This document shows positions 19,518 to 31,500 of a DNA stretch of 64,000 nucleotides, piece by piece. The first letter of the stretch is position 1, and each line of letters starts with the position of its first letter. The notes beneath the pieces are model-generated. The model had not been told where the DNA came from, ran no database searches, and saw only the letters and a program-made list of their open reading frames with translations. The position numbers and the translations under genes were made by a program. This stretch comes from Allolobophora icterica (lineage: Eukaryota > Annelida > Clitellata > Crassiclitellata > Lumbricidae): assembly GCA_963556255.1 (NCBI GenBank), contig OY744613.1:38757134-38821133 (forward strand). The letters run 5' to 3'.

Positions 19518-22500
19518 CTGAAAATATAAACAATGTTGAACGTTGTATTAATACGTTTCCGCACGGTGGTTTATGGAGAATATGTATGAAGCAGGTGCGC
19601 GAGAGGTTCCAAATGTGATTAGAGGAGGGTAGATGTAGATGAAAGGTAAGGCACCCGACATATGCCGCATCACTCAAGGAATGCTCAGAGAGTGAGAGTG
19701 TAGGCTTGAGTGGCTAAATCAGAGGGTCTGATAGAAAGAAGTAATAATCAGGACGACCGGAGAAGAGGGTTATCCTCCTGTTGTACAAAGGCAAGTCGGG
19801 AATGTAAAAACTTACACTCGAATCACCCTTCTGTTTATTTCAGAAAGTAAAATTGTTTCACTCTAAACAAGTCCACAGCAGACATGAGTTTCACCTTACA
19901 CTCTCTCACCCAGTCCCGGCGCGAGTACCAGCAAGCGATATGGTTTGCTTCAGCGAGCATTGAGGCCACACTCGACTAAATAGATAGGAATTAGCTTAAT
20001 CTGGTGCTTATTCAATCGCTGGGGTCTCTATTCCAAGGTAGTCGGGTTAATGCACGCCTTATACACTGACCATTGAGTATAAAAGTTGAGTATAAATAGG
20101 TGGGAAACACCAGAATTAGTTTACAGTTCAAAGTGTGGTACGATAGGTAGGGGTCAGCCGGGTAGACATTTTCCGCCGAGTACCGAATCCGAGTATTTGG
20201 ATGTACTATTTGCCGGATCCGGGTACGAACCGAGTACTATTTGTTCCATATGCAAAGTTTCACATTTTCATGCAATGAAATATTATCAAAATAAATTTCT
20301 GTACTTGTAATAACTGACTAATAGGTTTTGAATTCTATAAATAAATAATCATTGAAGTGGACTTGACTTCCGTTGTGGACTTCCAGTGTTGGTGTTTTTT
20401 GTACTTTTCTTCTTCAAAATGAAAATGCTAGATGAAGCGCAAAGCTGATATTATGAACCTACAAATTCCAGCATGTGAGGCAGACAAGCAACTATTTGCG
20501 TGTACAGTATTTGCCGAGGCGAATACTTCCGAATAGTGCCGAAAAACGGGATATTCGGCCGAGGCAAAATGTCCGAGGCGATTTCCGGCTGACCCCTAAC
20601 GACAGGGCGATTTAATGGCTCCAGGTCTCTTTGCGGCAACAATGGACTAAATTATGGAGCCCTTAGTCCATTGTCGTATGGTAGGTGACACTTTCAGGAG
20701 GAAGGTTTTCGCATACCTAGATTATGCAGACGAGGTTTCACTTCAGGCGGAAATGGTAGAGATTTACTTTTGTCGCTGAGCCCAACCACGTCACAACATT
20801 CATCTAACCAACTATCAACGGCCGCAGCCAGTTAGTTGGAGGTTGTTGAGCCCTTACCTATCTCGTGAGCTATGCAGCGTACAGAGAACAGCAGTTCAAG
20901 AGTCGATTCGCCATGGCTTGGATAAAACCATCTGGCGCTCTGCTTTTAAGTTTAGCACAAAACTACAGCTCTGTAGATTCGTTGTGCTGCCAGTACATCT
21001 CTATAGTTGCGAGATGTGGTCCACCACAGAAGCCCTAAGCAATTAACTCGACAACTTCGATATAATTATGCGGTACGCTTTGAAGCAATAGCGTGATCAA
21101 GAGGAGAACAGCGATGACACAGGTCTCTGCCACTGTCCGAAGACGGAGATTCCTCTTTTTGAGACATGCTGCCCTCGCTCCAGGAGACGAGGACCTCCGG
21201 AGAACCCTGTGAACCGCCATGAACAAGCCACGCAGGATTGGAAGAGACCATGTGATTGACCTAGCACTACCTTGACTACAGAAAAGAAAACATAAAAATT
21301 TACTTACAAATTAAGGTTACTTTTACTTGGAGAATTTTCAGATTTATCCTTCGACTTTTTTTGCTTGTTTTTCAGTTCATTTGGTTTTTCCGGAGATTTC
21401 TTATCGATTAATGGTTTTACTTCGTCCGAACCTGAGAACGAAAGTAAATGAACGCGGCCATTAAGTCAGTTATTACTATTATTATTAAGTTTCAATTTTG
21501 AAAATGAACGTTTCCCTGTACACTTGGTCACCATCATGCTCTGAGTGGAATTTCAACATTGGGGAACACAGATTTCAAGTTGTCCGAAATAATTTTTTCT
21601 GTACAACGCAGGGAGAATCTCTCAATTTTTCATCAAGAACCATGTAGTGCTTGAGATGAGTGCATTCATTTAGAAGGTCACCGTAATCAAGTTCACATTA
21701 GCCATATCTTCACACTTTTTGTTTAGCTCAGCAGAACCAATTGTTTTCAAATATGACACTCAGTGAAGCTCAAATTAACGCTATAAGTTATGCACTGGCG
21801 TAAACTTTTCCAAAATATTGGTGCACATGGGGCATTTGGTTATTCATTCTACACTTGTTGCATTGGGTGTACAGTCCATCTCAATTACTGCGGGGCACAT
21901 TCCCGGCTCCCCCACCCCAGAGTCTACGCCTATTCAATTCAATTCAATTCAAATCGTTTATTGCATCCCAATAGACGTAATGACATTCAGTTTAAAAAAA
22001 AGAACAAAACAAGAATAAGTAGCAGGTCACGCCTGTTGAGGCAAAAGGTGGCCCCAAAGGGAAGACTTCCCGCTGGGCAGGGACACCTACTGGATCAAGT
22101 AGCACGGTCGGTAAGGCTGTAATGACGTAAATTGCCCGAATTCCATGTAGAGAGTGGAGGAAACCAAATGGTTGATTTCCAAGATAGAGGGCAAACACGT
22201 AATAAAGATACCAAGAGGGAGAAGAAAAAAAAGAATACATATCAGAACTGCTTAACTAATCTTAACTATCTTACTAAGCTTAACTAACTAACTAGAGAGG
22301 AGCAGAAAAGTATAAAAAAAATAAAACATCCATTGGCGAATAGGTATGGGGGCAGAGTGGGAACAGGAATGGGAGTGGCCCGCGTGCATAGGCATGGGCC
22401 CCATGTATGGCTATATGCATTGTAATTATTAAAGCAGACGACTGTCATTTGCTTCCATAGACGATATAAATAATAGAGCAATACCATAGAACAATAATTA

Positions 22501-25500
22501 AGCGAGTTATTCCTAAAAACCGTTTGCCATCCCTGCATCAACAGCTAAGAAGTCTCACTTCAGTTGCGCGTGGAGATCATATGTGCAAGCACACATAAAT
22601 TTTGTGTGGTCTTTTGGGGCCCCCAGAAGCGTGGGGCCCCTGGCGACTGCCAACATTGCCCATGCGTTAAGACGGCACTGCATAATATTCAAAATATTTC
22701 TTCGAGTTGAATATTTAGAGATCTATTATTATGAGAAACTTACATTATACCGTTACGAGGAAACCAATAGGAGTTGTTTTTGAGCTAATCTAAAGCGTAC
22801 TAAATGTCATTAAGAAGAGGAAATTCATAATTTAGCCAACATTTGCTCAAATAACAAAAAGTGAAATATTTCATAAACAACACATTTGACTATTACTTCC
22901 ATTGGTTACTTTCAAGCGAGGAAATAAAGTATGTTAATTGGACAGCAACGCTTCAATCTGATGAATTATCAGAGACGCACATTGAATAAATGATTACAAA
23001 CTGCGATTACGATAAACGGGTTTATTTACCAGCGACCATCGATTGATGCCTAGACATATTACGATTGGTTCTCTACAGAGATTGTTAGATTAATATAGTT
23101 ACTTTGTTTATCTATGGCGCCGGTGTCTTAGGCGCAATGAATCGACCGATGGCATACCAAAGCCAAAGTCCTAATTATTCTCAATCCAGAAGATCAGTCC
23201 AATACGACAGCAATGTAGCATAGGATCGACATGCGATATTAGAAAAGTAAGATGAGAGCGAAATATAAGAAACTAAGAAACATTAACATATACAGGATGG
23301 CCGTTCCAAAATCTAGGCCTGTAAAATATCAACTAGGGCATATAAGGTCATTCGCCATAAACAAGAACAATTCAACGCGTAATTTTGTCCAGAGAAACAC
23401 AGTTTGAATAACGACTGAAACCTAGGATCGAGCAAAATGGTTACTAATATCCTAATCTTACGTCACCGTTTTACCAGCATTGTATCCACAGCGTCAAGTT
23501 CCCAATTGACTTCCTCTTGAAGTTGATTCAGAACATCAGCTGATGTTCCACCATTTATTTCTAGGCTGATCCTCTATGTTGCGTTTAATGAGAAACTGAG
23601 GTTTTTTGCAACTTAGCAACTATAAGTAACAACTTGAGACTGCAATTTAAAATATGTACTGGTACCTACCTTTTTTTGAAGATTTGTTCTTGCCTTTCTT
23701 GTATCTTAAATAACAACAAGAATAAGATTTTTTAAATTCAAGCATAAGGAACGAAATCAATTGGGATGCATTCTTAGGAATGCCGATCGGCTTGATCTCC
23801 TCGATCCACGGGCTAGGAGCCTAGGACTGTCATGGCTCAACATTATTCTTTGCCATTCTTGACCCTACTCAATGGAATGACCTTCTCCCCTCAATTTGTA
23901 GTAAGATTTTGATTAGGACCTCGTCCTCTTCTCTCCGCTGCCTGAAGACTTTTCTTTTCCCTCAAGACGGTCACGTTGAGAGCGCCTCTGAATAGTTTAC
24001 GCTGTGAGCGGCGCTTTACAAATTCCCAGGTACGATACGATACATAGTGATGCAGAGCAGAGTTTCACAAGATTGGATAGAGAATAGCGCTAATAATTTT
24101 TGTTCCAAATGATTGTCTGGAAACGAATCCACACAGATAAGATAAATCACAACACTATATCGTGGTCCCATATTACGTTACAGTACGCCTCACGAAATAC
24201 CATATTACACTAATTAATCATATTATACTCCTTAGCTTTGAGTTGACCAGAGTACGCGTTGCACATTGGGGATTTCGATATGGTCTACTCCTCTTTAACA
24301 CCCTGTGACTGGGAATGGCACCAAAGATCGTTCTGTAGAAATAACGACTTATTTCATCCCCTTACTTCACAGCTGCTGTTGTCTGTACATCTCTATGTTA
24401 AATTTGCCCGAATGAAAAATGTAGTTTTTCGCATATACTTGCGTTATTAGGTGGACGTCATTATTTCGTTTTGTAAGTTGCTGACTTGTTTCTTTGCTAT
24501 GTCAGTATATGGGATTGGTCAATTAATTCGCATGTTATACTGGTATATAATTCTCTAAAATCACTGTTCGATTCTGCTTCGCACCAGACTATAGCACCAG
24601 ACAATGTATTAGTTTTTTTTATTATATCAGTGACGAGAGGAGTGAAAAACTCCGGATTAGATATCACAGCACCTTATAGCCTATTTTCCTTGTCACTCGG
24701 ACATTTTACGCTTGCACACTTTATAGCAGATTTGTCTTATGTTCAAACAGAGGCGCTGAACCGTTAAAACCATAAAAGCGGTCATACCTCTCCTAGAAAA
24801 ATTTGTGGCGCAAGGATTGTAAAATTATTTTGCAACTGGTTTTAGCGATTTCTTTGTTTTCTCTGTGTTTCAGCATGCACACTTGTTACTGAGACCAGCA
24901 GCTCGAGTCTCGATAACTGTTTTGTTGTTTTGTGTTTTTGCAAATTCAGTGTTGTCAGTAGCAGGTGCTACTCTTACTCGAAGAGGAGGAAGATGTATTG
25001 GGTAGACTGGAGAGAGAGAGAGAGACGCACAAACACAGGTAGACGGCGCGAGAGATGTGGAGACCAACAGAGAGTGAGACAGAGAGAGACTGAGCAAGAG
25101 AGATGTGGAGAGAGAAGAGACGAGCGGGACAAGGGAGGCACATGACCTCACAGCAGGATAACGGCCCAGGGATGACTAAGCGGGGCAGCTGGAGATGCAG
25201 TTATCAGAAATTGTAAGGCGGAAGAGGCTTTTCTGGAGGTAGAATAATCAACGAAGAATGTGACCCAACTGAGTGACGCCAGATACATTACACTTACATA
25301 AACTGACCTCTCTCTCCTCATCAGTTCGTGGCCAAAATCACAGACAGGGAATTAATTAGCTAACAGATCCTTTTTTCTCCAGCTGAGAATTGAAACATTG
25401 GATTGACTTACACTAGAACGTAATAGGCGAGCCCACAGGATAATACGACAAGAGCACCAATCAAAACGGCAGCGATTATGACATATAGCGATTTTGATTT

Positions 25501-28500
25501 GCGGTGGGATGTCGTCGTAGCTTCCGCTGTTGCATTAATCGTACCTTCAGAAGGCGCTGAAACAGAACAGAACGCGACAGTAAATGCTTCAAAAAGTTAC
25601 TTTTGAAGATTAGGGGAATTTGGGCCAAATTAACCGGCATCTAGAAAGCTAGCAACGTTTAGATTGTCTAATAATGATAATAAAAAGAACAATAAAAAAT
25701 AACAAAATTAATAATGCAATAATGAGATCCGTTGGATAACGGTAGAAAAGCACTCAGTGATTGCTAATTAGGGTTATATATATATTAGGTTAGCACGTAC
25801 CTCCAGCCTTAGCAGTTTTATCTAGCGGCAGTTCCGGAGGTGGTTGAGATGCTGAACTTAATGATGTTTTCGGAAGTAAATCTGCAGCAAAATTTGAAAC
25901 TGAAGTCTCTGGTGGAATAGTGTAAGCAGGTAATTCTGTTCAACGAAGTGACAAATGCAGTTTATTGTAATGGGATGTAATTTTAATATTTTAAAATCTA
26001 ATCGTGATAGACACTGAAACTACTTGGAAAAATTAACTACGTAACTAGCAGGCCATAGTTAGCAACATTTGTGCATTACCGTCTTAAAACAGCTCAAGAA
26101 CTTTTGTTGCACGAAATGTTGACTTCAAGTGGTCCAAGACACGAGGTGCAGAATTTGTGCATCGCACAGGAACCGATCAATTTAAGCCCCATGATCGAAA
26201 ATATGTATTAGAAGAGTCAAAACATTAGTTGCGAGGTCACTTACAGCTAATCACACAAAAATGAACAAAGGTTACTTCTCACGCTGTCGTAACAGATTCA
26301 AGGCCAGCCATAAGGATTTTAGCGATGAAGATCTTTCGGCATTTGGACTAACTGAATAGGCCTATGCATGTTCACTAGACGATCCAAGTTCTCGCGTAGA
26401 TTTCTACTTAGCTTAAACATTAAGTCTGATTCGAAGAAAGACGTGAGAGTCACCGTCAACTGTCTGCCTAGCCTCGGAATTGGCTGAGTTCAACGAAGGC
26501 TATAAGGTGTGATCTACTAGGAACAAATTTTGTATCGCAATTTTTCCGTGAACTCGTCCACCTCCCGTGATTTAAGATCATAATGTAAGAGTTACATTAT
26601 GTTTAAGATTAGTAACTGGGTAGCGTCAAGATCCATTTGCATTTGAAAATGTCATAAGAGTCTTTGTACTTACAGCTTCGTGGAAAAATGGAAAGTGTTC
26701 GCACTCGTCTTGGTCTAACAGTTGGCTTTGAAACCGACGATAACAATATTCATTCATTCGTGGATTTATATAGCGCCTCTCCAATATGCTATTGGTCCTT
26801 CACCACCTCGAACATTGGTTCGCTCTACGGCCTCTACCTGGCCCCACTCTCAGTCGAAATACGTTGAGTGAATGCTAATAATTGGGCTAATACATACCTG
26901 CAGTTTTCGGTCCTGCAGTTGCAGTCGAAGCTGTAGCTGCTGGTAGAATTTTGTTTGTAGTTCCTTCTGCTCAACAAAGTTACAAGCTGGAATTATTTAA
27001 ACGAAACGTAATTGTCAGATAGTAGTACAGCGTAAGCTAAAGACAGCCTTCAACTGTTTCTTGAAGAATATTCATAATTTTTCAAACGTTCAAACACAAC
27101 ATAACAGAAATCGCCTACTTTAATACAACTTTCTAACAGTACTGCCTAGCCTCGGAAATGGCGAAGTGCAAAGAAGGCATGTAAGGTGTGCTCTACTAAG
27201 AGCAAATTTTGTATCGCGATTTTTCGCACCCCATGAACTCGTCCATCTTTCGTGATTTAAGATCATAATGTAAGAGGTACATTATGTTTAAGATTGGTAA
27301 CTGGGCAGCGTGAAGGTCCATTTGCATTTGAAAATGCCATGAGTTCTTGTATTGCGGTGACGTTCTACGACCAAATGCTGACTACGAAGAATGCTGTTCT
27401 CCAGAGATCTTGTGTCACGTGGAGTAACTGATCCCGTATGGAATACTGATCTGCCTCACAATGACGATGTCGCAGTGGAAAGGAGGAATGAAGTGGCTAC
27501 TGTTACAACAGGATGTCAGTTAACTTCGGTGAAGATGCGCTACACAAAAGCTATGCGTAGGGAACCGGCTTTTCGACGAGCCCTACTGTTATACAGAGTT
27601 GCCAAGATCCGACTTCCCTTGCAAGAGAAACCAGAAAGAGAAATGGAAAGCCTGTGGACTGATAACTAGAGAAGGCTGAATAGTTTCCATGATTTTCAGG
27701 ACAAGGATCGCAGTATTCCCATTCCACCATTAGGTCCGTTGTGTAGCACCATATACCCAGTTTCTTGTTAGCCTGGGGGTTTCGACAGAAATTCTTTGCC
27801 TCTTCTCTGGAATTGTCAGGGAATTGGCCATCATTGATGTCATCTGCAATCCAATGGGGATAATTTGTCGTCCATAATTGGCACTCTTTTCCAGTTTTTG
27901 TCACATTTCGCGTGCCCATGTAAGTTAATCCAGCGTTTGCCATGCTGCAATCTAGGCCTATAAGACAACAATAACGGCAAATTGAATATTCACCTGGTTA
28001 ACTCCAGTTTATAATTTTCTTTTAGGACTATATATAGTACGTATAGTACGTACTTGCAGCCGGCGTTATTTCAACTTTTGGCGGTTCCGGAAGTGGTTCA
28101 GGTGTTGAAGTCAATGATGTTTCCGGAAGTAAATCTGCAGCTGAATTTGAAGCTGAAGTCACTGGTGGCATAATGTAAGCAGGTGATTCTGTTAAACGAA
28201 GTGACAAATGCAGTTTAATTTAATGGGGTGTAATTGTAATAATTATTTTAAAATCTAAGCTTAAAATGGCAGTGATACACACAGACAGAACTTGAAATAT
28301 TTACCTACGTAAGTAGTAGGCCCTTGTTAATAATACTGTACATTAGTGTCTTAAAACCAGTTGCAAAGCACATATTCTGCACGAAATGTTTACTGAAAGT
28401 TGTCCAAGACGTGAGGTGCAGAATTTGTGCATCACATAGGAACGAATCAGCTTAACTCCCATGTTCGAAAGTGTATAATAAGAAGAGTAAAAAATTTAGT

Positions 28501-31500
28501 TGTTAGCTCATTTATAACTTATCACACAGAAATGAACAAAGATTAGGCCTACTTCTCGCGCTGTCGTTACTGATTCAAGGCCAACCAAAAGGTTATATTG
28601 ACGAGGAACTTTCAGCAATTGGCTTAACTGAATTTGTAGATTCACTAGACGAACCAAGTTCCCGCGCAAATTTATACTTTTGCTTAAACATATGGTCCGA
28701 ATCGAAGAAACACGTAAGAGGCACCATCTCCTGCCTGACTGCCTAGCCTCGGAAATGGCGGCGTTCAACGGCGTGTGCTCTGCTTAGAGCAAATTTTGTA
28801 TCGCGATTTTTCGCACCACATGGACTCCTCCATCTCCCATGATTGAAGATCTTAATGTAAGAGTTACATTATGTTTCAGATTAGTAACTGGGCAGCGTCA
28901 AGGTCCATTTGCATTTGGAAATTCATTCATTCATTCATTCATTAGGACATTTTATATAGCGCCTCTTCAAGACGGCTACTCAGAGGCGATCATGGAAATG
29001 CCATAAGAGTCTTTGTATTGGTACTATAGTGACGTTCTGCGACGAACTGCTGACTACGAAGAATGCTGTTCTCCAGAGACCTTGTGTCTGATGGATACGG
29101 AGGGAAAACAACTCAGTGTCCTGAATGCACGACTGCAGTTGCGACGGAGAATTTGGTTCCGCCGCATCATTTGACAAACCAAGAGAAATTTTGTGTGCTG
29201 CATGATGGAACAGTTGGACATGCACCTGTGGAGGATTTCCCATTGGAATCACCTTGCCTGTCGGGACGGGAGAAGATAATTTGAATGGACGACACCCTAT
29301 CTGACATGATCATCGGAAAGATATTGAAGGAGAAACTGAGCCGGTAAAGAAAAGCGTTCAACCTCACAATGACTATGAATCGGTGAAAACGAGGAATCAA
29401 GTGGCTACTGCTACTATAGGACGTTGGTTGACCTCGGATAAGGATAACGGTTGTGTGTGTTTTGAGGATATTCTGAAGAAGAGAAGAAACCATTTGTGTG
29501 GTTGGAATCCTCATTGCCCAGCTTCTTGTAGCCCACAAGAACATCGATTATGAACCTACATAAGTAGTGAATAGTTCGGATTAGTTGAACTTTTTCGTCT
29601 CAATTATAACAATAACGGTTTCTCTTGACGATTCTTTGATGTTAGACATTGTCTTCAGCTTGTATATAATTTGTTACTAGTACAATGTAGGGCCTAGTAG
29701 TAAGAGTTTTGTTGATCGTTGGTCTTTATATTATTTTGTTCTTTACAAACTAATCTTTAGCATAGGCTGAACATTGCTGAAAGGATTTTGAAAGTGATGT
29801 TTCGGCCTCTGAGAATTGTGCCTTGAATAAGTAGAATTAAGTCTTATATTTTAACTCGATGTTTCTTGGGCTCGTTATTCATACATATGTGTACAAGTTC
29901 AGCATTTGTTGGTTTATGGTGAAAAGTATTCGGAATTGATACATATATTGAGACTAAGGTTCATTTACGTGTATTTTGCGAGTTTCTGACGCACATGTAA
30001 ATTCTACTTTCAACTATCTATTTTAATAAACGAATATGCAAACAGGATGTGGCCCCAGCAAACACACCCGCACGGGTCCCTTGTGGGTTTCATCCGGTTT
30101 GACGGTACGGGATTCTCGCGGTTTTTGACCCCGGTTTGCGTAAGGGACCCTTAAGGTCCAGCCCGCGTCGGTGGCGCCTCCTACCGGTATTCGTATTTCT
30201 ACCGCCGGTCCGCCATTTTGTGTGCCTGCCGTTTCGAATGTACACATATTTGACAGATCGCGATGTGTTTCTGTGAAAAGTAAGATTACGTTATATTTAT
30301 TATAGGCCTACTAATGAACCTATATCTGCGTATATTAACAGTTTATGTAAATGCTGTAGGCCTATTTAATTGTGGTCGGGATAGACGAAACGGAGATTGC
30401 AGTGGGTTGGGGTCAGGGCTGTAGTGGTAAAATTAGAGGTGAGTACACGCTACGGTTTAGTTTTCCGAAACAAATTAGAGGTGAGTCTACGCTACAGTAT
30501 TTTGTGAGTATACGCTACAGTATTTTAATATAAATAAATATAACTATTTGGGAGGTGAGTAGGCCTATACGGTCTCTAGAGGTGAGTACACACTGTATAG
30601 TGTATACCCGCGTATACCCTCGACTACAGCCCTGGTTAGGGTTATGGACTGTACGGTAAACTTGCGCTATGAGGGTCCTAATGTTATGGTCTGACCCAAA
30701 TTCAAGGGGCTATGTATTACTGTGTGACAAGAGGTCGCACCTTAACACTAGTTAGCGCCCAGACACCAATAAGGCTATTTAAATGAAAGCACATCGACAA
30801 ATATTCAGCAGCAATGACGCTAGTTTTCAAGTTTATCCGTGTTAGATGTTGACATCTCTCAGTTAAGTCGCATTAAAGTTTCATTTAAACATTTTGAACA
30901 TTTATCCAATAAATGTAGCTTAAAGTTTCATAGATTATACTTGAACGTTTAGCTTAAACTTCCTATAAATTTAGCTTAAAGTTTCATTTGAACATAGTAT
31001 CCTTTAAATTTAGCTTATACATTGTTGAACGTTTACAATAAACTTGAAAACTAGCGTAATTGCTGCTGAATTAAACATTGCAGCTGCCGTGACCATCAAA
31101 ACTGGATAGTTGTCGAGATCAATAAGTACTGCACTCTGTGAAGATGAGAATGACGATATTGCAGGGCTTCATGCAACAAGAGTCGACAACGTTGAAAACT
31201 AGTCTGAGAAATTTTAAAGTACACAACCATTTAATTGTCTTTGTGATGTAGTTATAATATCTCTGCAATCCTTAATGAACTGATCGAAAACAAGGTGCAA
31301 TTAGAATATTTTAATCGGGAGTACGTGTTGAACAAACATATTAAAAAGGCCATGATTCTGTAGAATGAAATGGTTTCTTAGTTACTTTTATATGAATGAT
31401 TCACTCTTAAGCTTTGCATTCACTAGTTCTTAGTAGCTTGGTAACAGCCTGTGTGATTGACGGGTGTAATGATTACATTTTGTTTTATTATGTTACATTA

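Noticed and set aside
21787..22680. Candidate hAT element from ACTGGCGTAAAC to GACGGCACTG
   Set aside because: Ends are not convincing inversions and no duplication is visible.
27391..27669. 92-codon plus-strand frame
   Set aside because: Lies opposite the kringle exon's flank, which is a duplicated block; the decayed copy at 29.4 kb does not preserve this plus frame.
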